NCBI GenBank assembly: GCA_947178455.1
Contig: CAMWYI010000008.1
Location: forward strand, 1 to 23,017
Origin: an uncultured Alistipes sp.
Lineage (GTDB): Bacteria > Bacteroidota > Bacteroidia > Bacteroidales > Rikenellaceae
Reading direction: 5' to 3'
DNA length: 23,017 nucleotides
Below are positions 1-7,120 of the stretch, piece by piece. Made by a program: the position numbers and the translations under genes. Every line of letters begins with the position of its first letter. Within the stretch, counting starts at the first letter, position 1. The notes beneath the pieces were generated by a model. It searched no databases and had not been told where the DNA came from. It was given only the letters and a program-made list of their open reading frames with translations.

Positions 1-1292
1 TGGTCCATTTCGGCCTTGACTTCGGCATAGAACATCCGTTTGCCCTCGACGAATTTGTCGCAGGCGGCACGGAAACGCTCGTAGATGCGGTTGTTCTCTT
101 TCTTGGGGGCGAAACCGATCGTTTTCCACGTTTTCTGAATCTCCAACAGCCGGTCGCTCGCCTTGTTCCACTCCTTGCGGGTAGTCGACGGACGGGCGCA
201 CAACTCTTCGACCGCGACGCACAGCTCCGTTTTCAGTTCGAGGTTTTTCAGCTGCTCGGCTTTGAGCGCCTCGAAATGCTCCTGATGCAGCTTGTTGATG
301 CGGGTCGAAGCGGCCTTGAAACGCTCCCACAACAGCTCTTTGTATTCATTCGCCACCGGGCCCGTTTCGCGCCACTCGTCGTGGAGCTTCTGCAACTTGC
401 GCGACGCCTCGACAATCGACGGCTCGACCATGAGCGATTCGGCCTGCTCGCACAACGCCACTTTGCGCTCGTAGTTCTTTTTCAGGTCGAGGTCGCGCAG
501 CTCCTTGTTTATCTTAATGAAATTGTAAAAATTCTCGACGTGCAGGTTGTAGGTCTCCCATACATCCTTGACGTGCTGCACGGGCACCAGTCCCGTATCT
601 TTCCAGCGCTGTTGCAACTCGCGGAACTTCGTGAAGGTGTGGTTCAGCGTCTCGTCCGAATCGACCAGCTCTTTCAGTTCCTCGATGATGCCCAACTTCG
701 TGCGGTAGTTCGCCTCCTGCTCGGCTTCCAGTCCCGCGATAAATTCGTCGCGGCGCTGGCGGTACTCCTTGAAAAGCTCTTTCAGCCGTACTTCGGCATC
801 GTCGGCCGTCGGCTCGAACGCATCTTCGGCCCCTCCGGCCTCGACGAACGCACGGCGGGCCGCTTCGACTTCGGCGCGGCGCAGCCGATAGAACGCGATT
901 TTCAACGCCTCGATATCGCGGCGAATCGTCTGCACGGGCCGCTCGGCCAACAACTGCGCGAACAGGTCGAGCAGTTCGCCCTTGCTTTTGCCCGCGAATT
1001 TGTCTTCGGTCGACGCCGCGTCCGCCGATTCCGCTTCGGCGGCCTCCTCGGCTGTTTCGCCCTCGATTTCCAGACCGGCCTGCTGTGCGGCGAGCGCGGC
1101 ATCTTCGTCCGCGAAATCCACCTGCGGGACTTCATCGGCCGGTTGCACGACAGGCGTTTCCGTCGCGGCAGGCGCTGCGGACTGGGGAGATTCGGCGGCC
1201 GGTTCGGTCGCAGTGGAGGAGGGTTGCACCGCTTCAGCCGCAGGGCTGACCGGCTCTTCGGGAGCAGCGGGCGTCGGTTTTTCTGTTGCCAT
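1..1292 (-). CDS. DUF349 domain-containing protein (partial, 3' end beyond window)
   Basis: The minus-strand frame starts at ATG 1290-1292 and stays open to the left edge, giving at least 430 residues. The first 90 or so residues are a low-complexity Ala/Glu/Pro-rich acidic leader. After that come repeated helical segments rich in charged residues, each with a Trp-centred motif such as LQQRWKDTG, LHDEWRETG and IQKTWKTIG. That spacing is typical of tandem DUF349 repeats, which are predicted helical bundles of unknown biochemical role. No signal peptide or membrane segment is visible, so a cytoplasmic protein is inferred. It is divergent from the response regulator, with a TATATTTG box about 50 bp upstream of the start. 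The family call is from the repeat pattern; the function is unknown. Confidence 0.8.
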   Translation of the reverse strand, partial: MATEKPTPAAPEEPVSPAAEAVQPSSTATEPAAESPQSAAPAATETPVVQPADEVPQVDFADEDAALAAQQAGLEIEGETAEEAAEAESADAASTEDKFAGKSKGELLDLFAQLLAERPVQTIRRDIEALKIAFYRLRRAEVEAARRAFVEAGGAEDAFEPTADDAEVRLKELFKEYRQRRDEFIAGLEAEQEANYRTKLGIIEELKELVDSDETLNHTFTKFRELQQRWKDTGLVPVQHVKDVWETYNLHVENFYNFIKINKELRDLDLKKNYERKVALCEQAESLMVEPSIVEASRKLQKLHDEWRETGPVANEYKELLWERFKAASTRINKLHQEHFEALKAEQLKNLELKTELCVAVEELCARPSTTRKEWNKASDRLLEIQKTWKTIGFAPKKENNRIYERFRAACDKFVEGKRMFYAEVKAEMD

Positions 1293-1339
1293 CTCGATGT
1301 AGGTTTCCGCTTCCGTCGGCCGGAAGCACGTACATTCGG

Positions 1340-1347
1340 CAAATATA
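1340..1347 (-). promoter_or_regulatory. Bacteroidetes -7 box (TATATTTG) for the DUF349 gene
   Basis: Read on the minus strand, these bases are TATATTTG, a perfect match to TAnnTTTG, about 48 bp upstream of the ATG. A T-rich stretch lies at the -33 spacing but there is no clear TTTG. Confidence 0.5.
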
Positions 1348-1399
1348 GCGATTTTATGCGGAAAAATCGCGTTTCATCGGAAAATCGGCAAAAATTCGC

Positions 1400-1407
1400 T
1401 ATATTCG
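1400..1407 (+). promoter_or_regulatory. Probable -7 box (TATATTCG) for the response regulator
   Basis: TATATTCG matches TAnnTTTG at seven of eight positions and lies 31 bp upstream of the response-regulator ATG. No convincing -33 TTTG is seen. Together with the box at 1340-1347 it makes a divergent promoter region. Confidence 0.35.
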
Positions 1408-1438
1408 CGCAACGACATCCGACACACCGAAACGCCCC

Positions 1439-2140
1439 ATGAAACCCGACGCGAAATACCGCATTCTGCTGGTCGACGACGAACCCGACATCCTCGAATT
1501 CGTCCGCTACAATCTGGTGAAAGAGGGGTATGCGATTTTCACGGCCGGCGACGGCGCCGAAGCCCTGCGCAAGGCCGCCGAATGCCGTCCGCACCTGATT
1601 CTGCTCGACATGATGATGCCCGTCATGGACGGCATCCAGACGTGTCGGGCCATTCGCCGAGACCCCGCCCTGCGCGACACGATGGTGGTTTTTCTGTCGG
1701 CATTGGGCGAAGAACAGCAGCAGCTCAACGGGTTCGACGTCGGGGCGGACGACTACCTGACGAAACCCATTAAGATGAAGTTGCTCGTCAGCCGTGTGCA
1801 GGCACTGCTGAAACGGGTGCCGACGACCCTCGCCGCACCCGCCGCACCGGAGAGTACGACCGCGTCGGACGACCGCATCGAAATCGACGGCGCGAGCCAC
1901 ACGGTGCGCTATGGCGAGCGCACTATCGCCCTGCCGCGCAAAGAGTTCGCGCTGCTCGAACTGCTCTGCACGTCGCCCGGCAAACTCATCCCGCGCGAAG
2001 AAATCTATTCGCGGGTCTGGGGCCCCGAAGTGGTCGTGGGCGACCGCACGATCGACGTGCACATCCGCAAACTGCGTCAGAAAATCGGCGAACGCCACAT
2101 CGTCACGGTCAAAGGCATCGGCTACCGGTTCGAGCCGTAA
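1439..2140 (+). CDS. OmpR/PhoB-family two-component response regulator
   Basis: This 233-residue protein has the standard two-domain layout. The N-terminal receiver (about residues 7-122) has acidic-pocket residues D13-D14, phospho-acceptor D57 in LLLDMMMP..DG, switch Ser87, and Lys109 in the TKP motif. After an Ala/Pro/Thr linker there is a C-terminal winged-helix DNA-binding domain (about 137-233) with typical RKEFALLELL and IDVHIRKLRQKIG segments. It should bind DNA as a phosphorylation-dependent dimer and control transcription. No histidine kinase is adjacent on either side, so its partner is elsewhere or outside the window. It lies just upstream of ackA in the same direction, but ackA seems to have its own promoter. 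The target genes cannot be read from the sequence. Confidence 0.93.
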   Translation: MKPDAKYRILLVDDEPDILEFVRYNLVKEGYAIFTAGDGAEALRKAAECRPHLILLDMMMPVMDGIQTCRAIRRDPALRDTMVVFLSALGEEQQQLNGFDVGADDYLTKPIKMKLLVSRVQALLKRVPTTLAAPAAPESTTASDDRIEIDGASHTVRYGERTIALPRKEFALLELLCTSPGKLIPREEIYSRVWGPEVVVGDRTIDVHIRKLRQKIGERHIVTVKGIGYRFEP

Positions 2141-2158
2141 GCCGTTTTTAGCGAAAAA

Positions 2159-2190
2159 TTTGCACGGATGCGAAAAAACGTTTAATTTTA
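2159..2190 (+). promoter_or_regulatory. Putative promoter of the ackA-ptb-buk cluster
   Basis: TTTG at 2159-2162 is followed after 20 bp by TAATTTTA (2183-2190), a near match to TAnnTTTG at the standard Bacteroidetes spacing. The expected leader is about 70 nt. The last base of the -7 box deviates, so this is tentative. Confidence 0.35.
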
Positions 2191-2267
2191 CGTTTCGCGG
2201 CGCGGGCCCGACCGGCTTGCGCCAGTGCGTGCGACAACAGAAATTGCAACAAAAATAGATAAGCAAG

Positions 2268-3470
2268 ATGATTATCATGGTTCTCAACTGCGGTTCGTCG
2301 TCGATTAAATATCAGGTAATCGACATGGAAGCCGCATCGAGCAAACTGCTCGCGAAAGGTTTGGTCGAACGAATCGGACTGCCCGAAGGCGACCTCACCC
2401 ACAAACCCGTCGGCAAGACGCCGTTCGAACTGCACCGGCCCATTCCCGACCACACGACCGGCATCGAGCTGGTGATGCAGGCTCTGACCGACCCCGAACA
2501 CGGAGTCATCCGCTCGCTCGACGAAGTGAAAGCCGTCGGCCACCGCGTGGCGCACGGCGGCGAGTATTTCCCGAAGAGTTGTCTCGTGGATGCCGACGCA
2601 AAAGAAAAAATCCGTTCGTTGTGCCAAATCGCCCCGCTCCACAATCCGGCCAGCTTGGAGGGCATCGACGCCATCGAAAAAGTGCTGCCGGGCGTACCGC
2701 AGGTGACGGTGTTCGACACGTCGTTCCACCAGACCATTCCGGCCATGAACTACCTGTTCGCCCTGCCCTACGAGTATTACGAAAAATACCGCGTGCGCAA
2801 GTACGGTTTCCACGGCACGAGCCACAAGTTCGTGGCGAAAGCGGGCGCCGAACTGGCCGGCCTCGACCTCGCGCACTCGAAAATCATCACCTGCCACATC
2901 GGCAACGGCGGTTCGATTACGGCCGTGCTGAACGGCAAGTCCTACGACACGTCGATGGGCTTCTCGCCGCTCGACGGATTGGTCATGGGCACGCGCTGCG
3001 GCGCGGTGGATGCCAGCGCCATTACGTTCATCGGCGAAAAAGAGCAGATGACCTTCGCGGAACTCGACACGATGATGAACAAGAAATCGGGCGTCATGGG
3101 TCTCACGGGCCTGTCGAGCGACATGCGCGACATCGACCGCGCCTACGACGAGGGCAACGAACGCGCCATACTGGCCCGCGACATGTACTACGCACGCATC
3201 AAGAAATTCATCGGTTCGTATGCGGCTGCGATGGGCGGCGTCGACCTGATCGTCTTCACGGGCGGCGTGGGCGAAAACTCGGTCGAAATGCGCGAATCGG
3301 TCTGCTCCGGCATGGAGTTCTTGGGCCTGAAATTCGACGCGGCAGCCAACAAGGGCGTGCACGGCGAAGACAAAATCCTGTCGGCTCCCGACTCGAAAGT
3401 CAAAGTGGCGGTAGGCGCGACCAACGAAGAACTGGTCATCGCCACAGATACCTACAACCTCGTGAAATAA
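2268..3470 (+). CDS. ackA: Acetate kinase
   Basis: Reversibly transfers phosphate between acetyl phosphate and ADP, giving acetate and ATP by substrate-level phosphorylation in the cytoplasm. The 400-residue length is that of the family. Landmarks are all present: N7 in LNCGSSSIKY, R93 in VGHRVAHGG, D150 in VFDTSFHQT, H182 in YGFHGTSH, R243 in MGTRCGAVD, the FTGGVGENS loop and E388 in GATNEEL. The start at 2268 gives MIIMVLNCGSSS, matching the short N-terminus of homologues better than the internal Met at residue 4. It is the first gene of a three-gene run with ptb 16 bp downstream. Unusually, the partner is ptb rather than the phosphotransacetylase gene pta. Confidence 0.97.
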   Translation: MIIMVLNCGSSSIKYQVIDMEAASSKLLAKGLVERIGLPEGDLTHKPVGKTPFELHRPIPDHTTGIELVMQALTDPEHGVIRSLDEVKAVGHRVAHGGEYFPKSCLVDADAKEKIRSLCQIAPLHNPASLEGIDAIEKVLPGVPQVTVFDTSFHQTIPAMNYLFALPYEYYEKYRVRKYGFHGTSHKFVAKAGAELAGLDLAHSKIITCHIGNGGSITAVLNGKSYDTSMGFSPLDGLVMGTRCGAVDASAITFIGEKEQMTFAELDTMMNKKSGVMGLTGLSSDMRDIDRAYDEGNERAILARDMYYARIKKFIGSYAAAMGGVDLIVFTGGVGENSVEMRESVCSGMEFLGLKFDAAANKGVHGEDKILSAPDSKVKVAVGATNEELVIATDTYNLVK

Positions 3471-3486
3471 ATTCAGCATTACGGAT

Positions 3487-4392
3487 ATGATACAGCATCT
3501 TACGGAAATCGTCGAAGAGGCGAGAAAAAAGGGTAAAAAACGTTTGGCCGTAGCCTACGGTCAGGATTCGCACACGCTGGCGGCCGTCTACGAGGCCTAC
3601 AAAGCGGGACTGGTCGAACCGACGCTCTACGGCGACAAAGAGATTATCGAGCAGGTCTGCAACGAGAACGGGCTCGACATCAAGGCGTTCAACATCGTGC
3701 ACGAACCCAACGACACGAAGTGCGTGCAGCAGGCCGTCGCATCGGTCGTGGCAGGCAACGCCGACGTGCTGATGAAAGGACTCGTCTCGACCGACAAATA
3801 CATGCGCGGCATTCTGAACAAGGAGGCCGGTCTCTTCCCGCCGAAAGGCGTGTTGAGCCACGTTTCGATTATCGAAATGCCCTGCTACCACAAACTGCTC
3901 GTCATTTCGGACGTGGCCGTGATTCCGCAGCCCGACTTCAAGCAGAAGATGAAGCAAATCGGCTACTTGGCGCAGACGGCCAACCTGCTGGGCATCAAGA
4001 CGCCGAAAATCGCCTGCATCGCACCGTCGGAACAGCTGCTGCCCAACGTCGTTTCGTCGACCGAAGGGGCGCTGCTGGCCAAAATGGGCGACCGCGGCCA
4101 GCTGGGCAACGTCGTCGTGGACGGCCCGCTGTCGCTCGACGTCGCACTGTTCAAGGAGGTGGCCGAACACAAGAAAGTCAAGGGCTCGGCCGTTGCGGGC
4201 GACCCCGACTGTCTGCTGTTCCCCAATCTGGAATCGGCCAACGTCTTTTTCAAATCGTCGACCCACCTCTGCAAAGGCGAACTGGCAGCGATGGTCATGG
4301 GTACCAAAGTCCCCTGCGTGCTCACCTCGCGCGGCGATTCGAGCCTCACGAAGCTCTACTCCATCGCGCTGGCCTGCTTGGCCGCGAAATAG
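3487..4392 (+). CDS. ptb: Phosphate butyryltransferase (Pta/Ptb family)
   Basis: Predicted to interconvert butyryl-CoA (or branched acyl-CoA) plus phosphate with acyl phosphate and CoA. The product is 301 residues, the usual length for single-domain Ptb and shorter than most Pta enzymes. Characteristic segments are DVLMKGLVSTDKYMRGIL (about residues 95-112), IAPSEQLLPNVVSSTEGALL, GPLSLDVALFKEVA, a GDPDCLLFPNLESANVFFKS block, and a C-terminal CVLTSRGDSSLTKLYSIALA. The assignment to Ptb rather than Pta rests on size, motif style and adjacency to butyrate kinase. Chain-length specificity (butyrate versus isobutyrate or isovalerate) cannot be read from sequence. It is very likely cotranscribed with ackA, 16 bp upstream. 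Confidence 0.93.
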   Translation: MIQHLTEIVEEARKKGKKRLAVAYGQDSHTLAAVYEAYKAGLVEPTLYGDKEIIEQVCNENGLDIKAFNIVHEPNDTKCVQQAVASVVAGNADVLMKGLVSTDKYMRGILNKEAGLFPPKGVLSHVSIIEMPCYHKLLVISDVAVIPQPDFKQKMKQIGYLAQTANLLGIKTPKIACIAPSEQLLPNVVSSTEGALLAKMGDRGQLGNVVVDGPLSLDVALFKEVAEHKKVKGSAVAGDPDCLLFPNLESANVFFKSSTHLCKGELAAMVMGTKVPCVLTSRGDSSLTKLYSIALACLAAK

Positions 4393-4413
4393 GCGACCTG
4401 CACCGACACGAAC

Positions 4414-4443
4414 CATTCCCGTCCGCTGCGGCGGACGGGAATG
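4414..4443 (+). promoter_or_regulatory. Perfect 13-bp inverted repeat between ptb and buk
   Basis: CATTCCCGTCCGC (4414-4426) and GCGGACGGGAATG (4431-4443) pair perfectly around a 4-nt TGCG loop. No U-tract follows, so it is not a typical intrinsic terminator. It begins 21 bp after the ptb stop and ends 24 bp before the preferred buk ATG. The in-frame ATG at 4441 lies inside the stem, which argues against that upstream start. An mRNA stability or processing element is the likely reading; an attenuator is possible. Confidence 0.7.
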
Positions 4444-4467
4444 CCGATAACCCGAACCGAGCATTTT

Positions 4468-5535
4468 ATGGCTTACAAAATTTTAGCGATAAATCCCGGC
4501 TCCACATCGACGAAGGTCGCCCTCTACGAAGAGGAGCGGCCTTCGTTCGATTTCACCCTGCGCCATACGACGGAGGAGCTGGCCCCCTTTACCGATGTCA
4601 TCCAGCAGCTGGACTGGCGGCGGGAGCTGATACTCGACGCCCTGCGTGAACGCGGGCTGTCGCTCGACGAGCTTTCGGCCGTCATCGGGCGCGGCGGACT
4701 GATACGGCCCATACCGGCGGGTGTCTACGAAGTCAACGAACGCATGCGCTACGACCTGCGCCACGCGCCGATGAAGCATGCCTGCAATCTGGGCGGGCTG
4801 CTGGCGGCGCAAATCGCCCAAATGGCCCACGTGAAAGCCTACATCGCCGACCCGCCGGTAGTGGACGAAATGGACGACGTGGCCCGCATCACGGGCATGC
4901 CGATGTGCACGCGCACGGCGATTTCGCACGCCCTGAATCAGAAAGCGACGGCACGCCTGCACTGCCAGCGCACGGGAGTGGTCTACGAGCAGTCGAACCT
5001 CATCGTCGCGCACATGGGCGGCGGCATTTCGGTGGCGGCGCACCGGCAGGGACGCATCGTGGACGTGAACAACGCGCTGGACGGCGATGGGCCTTTCGCG
5101 CCCGACCGCGCGGGCGGCATTCCGTCGAGCGAACTGATAAAAACCTGTTTTTCGGGAAAATATACCCAAGAGGAGTTGTTGCGGTTCGTATCGAGCCGAG
5201 GCGGGCTGGTCGCCCATTTAGGCACGAACTCGGTAGCCGAGACCATGCAGCGCATCGCGCAAGGCGACGAACGGGCCCGCAAGGTAATGGATGCCATGTG
5301 CTACAACATCGCCAAACAGATTTGTGCAATGGCGGCCCCGCTCGCGGGCAAGGTGGACGGCATCCTGCTGACGGGCGGCATCGCATTCAACGAACCGGTC
5401 GTCGACTACATCCGCGACCGCTGTTCGTTCCTCGCGCCCGTCACGGTGTACCCGGGCGAAAACGAACTGGAAGCACTGGCAATCAACGCGCTGGTAGTCC
5501 TGCGCGGCGTGGTGGAACCGAAGATATATCGGTAA
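4468..5535 (+). CDS. buk: Butyrate kinase
   Basis: Converts butyryl (or branched-chain acyl) phosphate and ADP to the free acid and ATP, completing the ptb-buk route. It belongs to the ASKHA acetokinase superfamily. From ATG 4468 the protein is 355 residues and begins MAYKILAINPGSTSTKVALY, the family's phosphate-binding N-terminus. An ATG nine codons upstream (4441) is rejected because it falls within a perfect hairpin and lengthens the protein beyond homologues. Other signatures are GRGGLIRPIPAGVY, an AHMGGGISVAAH phosphate loop, DGDGPFAPDRAGGIP and LLTGGIAFNEPVV. It is third in the ackA-ptb-buk run. Its stop lies 3 bp from the stop of the convergent divIC-like gene. Confidence 0.95.
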   Translation: MAYKILAINPGSTSTKVALYEEERPSFDFTLRHTTEELAPFTDVIQQLDWRRELILDALRERGLSLDELSAVIGRGGLIRPIPAGVYEVNERMRYDLRHAPMKHACNLGGLLAAQIAQMAHVKAYIADPPVVDEMDDVARITGMPMCTRTAISHALNQKATARLHCQRTGVVYEQSNLIVAHMGGGISVAAHRQGRIVDVNNALDGDGPFAPDRAGGIPSSELIKTCFSGKYTQEELLRFVSSRGGLVAHLGTNSVAETMQRIAQGDERARKVMDAMCYNIAKQICAMAAPLAGKVDGILLTGGIAFNEPVVDYIRDRCSFLAPVTVYPGENELEALAINALVVLRGVVEPKIYR

Positions 5536-5538
5536 CGG

Positions 5539-5817
5539 TTATTTTTCGCGGACGATATAGACCTGTTCGTCGGGACGCTGCATGCGGAAGTGCTCGCGGG
5601 CGTACTCTTCGAGATAATCGTCGTACCGCAGGATTTCGACCAGCGTGCTATCCTGCTCGATTTTCTCCAAATAGGTGCGCCGCTCCCGCTCCAACGCACC
5701 GATGTCCCGCATCGTTCGGACGGCGTGCAGCAGATTGCGGCCTACGATCAACGTCGTGAACAACAGAATGACCGCCGTCACCGCCATCCAGAATTTTTTG
5801 CCGACGAGGATGTTCAT
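5539..5817 (-). CDS. FtsB/DivIC-family septum formation initiator protein
   Basis: A 92-residue small bitopic protein. A short cytoplasmic N-terminus (MNILVGKKFW) is followed by one membrane helix (about residues 10-27), a charged coiled coil (about 30-60), and the family's C-terminal YAREHFRMQRPDEQVYIV block. FtsB/DivIC proteins pair with FtsL and FtsQ/DivIB in the divisome; that role is from the family. An open frame extends 23 codons further upstream, but that stretch overlaps queE. The Met at 5815-5817 gives the normal length and leaves 4 bp to the queE stop. It is last in the hpt-queE-divIC operon, tail to tail with buk at a 3-bp gap. Confidence 0.85.
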   Translation of the reverse strand: MNILVGKKFWMAVTAVILLFTTLIVGRNLLHAVRTMRDIGALERERRTYLEKIEQDSTLVEILRYDDYLEEYAREHFRMQRPDEQVYIVREK

Positions 5818-5821
5818 ATCG

Positions 5822-6457
5822 TTAAGGAATACGCATGTATTTGTGCGTCTGAATCGAGATGTTCCACTGCGGATGCGCCTTGACATACTCCACGATAGCG
5901 GGCATCACCGTCTCCGACACGCTCCATTCGGGTTGCAGGTAGAGCAGACACTCGGGCCCGACCTGCTCCGCATTGTGCTCGGCCCACGCGAAATCCTCCT
6001 CCGACCCGACGATGACCTTCAATTCGTGGGCCCGCCGGAACGCTTCGGGCAGCGGAGCCTGCCGACGTTTGGGCGACAGGCACACCCAATCGAAATACCC
6101 GCTGAACGGATGCGACCCGGAAGTCTCCAAAAACAGCTGCAAACCGCGCCGATGCAACGTCTCGGTCAACACGCCGAGCGGATAGAGCAGCGGCTCGCCG
6201 CCCGTGATGACGATAGCCTGCGCCGGACAAGCCGTCGCACGTTCGATAATCGTCTCCACCGCGACCGGCGGATAGAGTTTCGGATTCCACGTATATTTGG
6301 CGTCGCACCAGCTGCACCCCACGTCGCACCCGCCCAAGCGGATGAAGTAGGCCGGTTTGCCGGCATGGAACCCCTCGCCCTGAATCGTGTAGAAATCCTC
6401 GACAAGCGGCAGAAGCCGTCCGCCGTCGAAAAGCGTATCGTCGATTGCAAGGGCCAT
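5822..6457 (-). CDS. queE: 7-carboxy-7-deazaguanine synthase (radical SAM, queuosine pathway)
   Basis: Converts 6-carboxytetrahydropterin to 7-carboxy-7-deazaguanine, a step toward preQ0 and tRNA queuosine. The protein is 211 residues, the compact QueE size. Cys44, Cys48 and Cys51 form the radical-SAM CxxxCxxC cluster ligand set within GGCDVGCSWCDAKYTW. A QGEG motif (26-29) lies near the N-terminus, and TGGEPLL (85-91) is the SAM-contacting GGEP motif. The start at ATG 6455-6457 lies 2 bp after the hpt stop, so translation is probably coupled. The other queuosine genes (queC, queD, queF) are not in the window. Confidence 0.93.
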   Translation of the reverse strand: MALAIDDTLFDGGRLLPLVEDFYTIQGEGFHAGKPAYFIRLGGCDVGCSWCDAKYTWNPKLYPPVAVETIIERATACPAQAIVITGGEPLLYPLGVLTETLHRRGLQLFLETSGSHPFSGYFDWVCLSPKRRQAPLPEAFRRAHELKVIVGSEEDFAWAEHNAEQVGPECLLYLQPEWSVSETVMPAIVEYVKAHPQWNISIQTHKYMRIP

Positions 6458-6459
6458 CG

Positions 6460-7002
6460 TTATTCCGTCACGACGTAGATGTCTTTCAGACTGCGGCCCA
6501 ACTGGTTGTAGTCCAATCCGTAACCCACGATGAACTCGTTGCCGATTTCCATCGCGCGGTACTTGATAGGATATTTTCCGCAGTAGCAGGCCGGTTTGTA
6601 GAACAGCGTGCAGACCTCGACGCTGGCCGGTTCGTACTGCGCCAAATCGTGCACCATGTGGGCGATGCTGTTACCCGTTTCGACGATGTCCTCGACGATG
6701 ATGATGTGGCGGCCGCGCAGGCTGTTGTTCAGGCCGATGAGCGTCTTGACCTCGCCCGTCGAGTGGTCGCCGTCGTAAGAGGCCAGCTTCACGAACGACA
6801 GTTCGTTGTTGAACTCGATTTTCTTGATCAGGTCGCTCATGAACATGAACGATCCGTTGAGAATGCCGAGAAAAATCGGGGTATCCTTGTCGCCGTAGTC
6901 CGTGTTGATGCGGTCGGCCACGTTCGTCACCGCCTCGTCGATTTTTTCGGCGGGTATCATGACGCGGAATTTCTTGTCGTGCAGCTGGATAATCTCTTTC
7001 AT
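6460..7002 (-). CDS. hpt: Hypoxanthine phosphoribosyltransferase
   Basis: Salvages hypoxanthine (and usually guanine) to IMP/GMP using PRPP. The 180-residue protein starts at ATG 7000-7002 (MKEIIQLHDKKFRV). A longer frame from a TTG at 7030-7032 is rejected because that TTG lies inside the promoter's -7 element. The PRPP-binding motif IIVEDIVETGNS spans about 101-112. The N-terminal LNGSFMFMSDL loop and C-terminal EFIVGYGLDYNQLGR are family hallmarks. It is the first gene of a three-gene minus-strand operon with queE and a divIC-like gene, driven by a near-consensus promoter about 28 bp upstream. Two of the three genes act in purine or deazapurine metabolism. Confidence 0.95.
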   Translation of the reverse strand: MKEIIQLHDKKFRVMIPAEKIDEAVTNVADRINTDYGDKDTPIFLGILNGSFMFMSDLIKKIEFNNELSFVKLASYDGDHSTGEVKTLIGLNNSLRGRHIIIVEDIVETGNSIAHMVHDLAQYEPASVEVCTLFYKPACYCGKYPIKYRAMEIGNEFIVGYGLDYNQLGRSLKDIYVVTE

Positions 7003-7029
7003 GTTCGGGTCGGGAATAAAATCAGAAGC

Positions 7030-7060
7030 CAAAGATACGAATAAACGAAAGTAAAAGCAA
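7030..7060 (-). promoter_or_regulatory. Consensus Bacteroidetes promoter of the hpt-queE-divIC operon
   Basis: On the minus strand, TTG (7058-7060) is followed after 20 bp by TATCTTTG (7030-7037). Both the -33 and -7 elements and their spacing fit the Bacteroidetes primary sigma consensus. The predicted transcription start is near 7024-7026, about 22 nt upstream of the hpt ATG. Confidence 0.75.
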
Positions 7061-7079
7061 GTTTACTGGCATTTTGCCG

Positions 7080-7120
7080 AACGGCCGAAACTCCAAACAA
7101 TCTATCGCCCTAATAAAAAA
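7080..7120 (+). repeat. Degenerate copy of the 45-bp intergenic repeat, overlapping the flippase 3' end
   Basis: The last 20 bases (7101-7120) match 12109-12128 at 19 of 20 positions, and the preceding AACGGC..GAAAC..CAAACAA resembles the same repeat in shortened form. The flippase stop codon (7102-7104) and its last few codons lie inside it. See the copies at 11636, 12029 and 12075. Confidence 0.5.

Noticed and set aside
276..1442. 388-residue plus-strand frame opposite the DUF349 gene
   Set aside because: Arg/Phe/Leu-rich translation with no domain pattern; the minus strand has clear DUF349 repeats, and the high third-position GC keeps the antisense frame open.
2148..3479. 443-residue minus-strand frame over ackA
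   Set aside because: Antisense to a fully conserved acetate kinase; composition (His/Val/Arg/Phe-rich) is that of a reverse-strand artefact.
4441..4467. ATG 4441 as buk start
   Set aside because: It sits inside the 13-bp hairpin, and homologues begin at the MAYKILAINPG position.
7003..7032. TTG start for hpt ten codons upstream
   Set aside because: The TTG is part of the TATCTTTG -7 element, so it lies upstream of the predicted transcript start.
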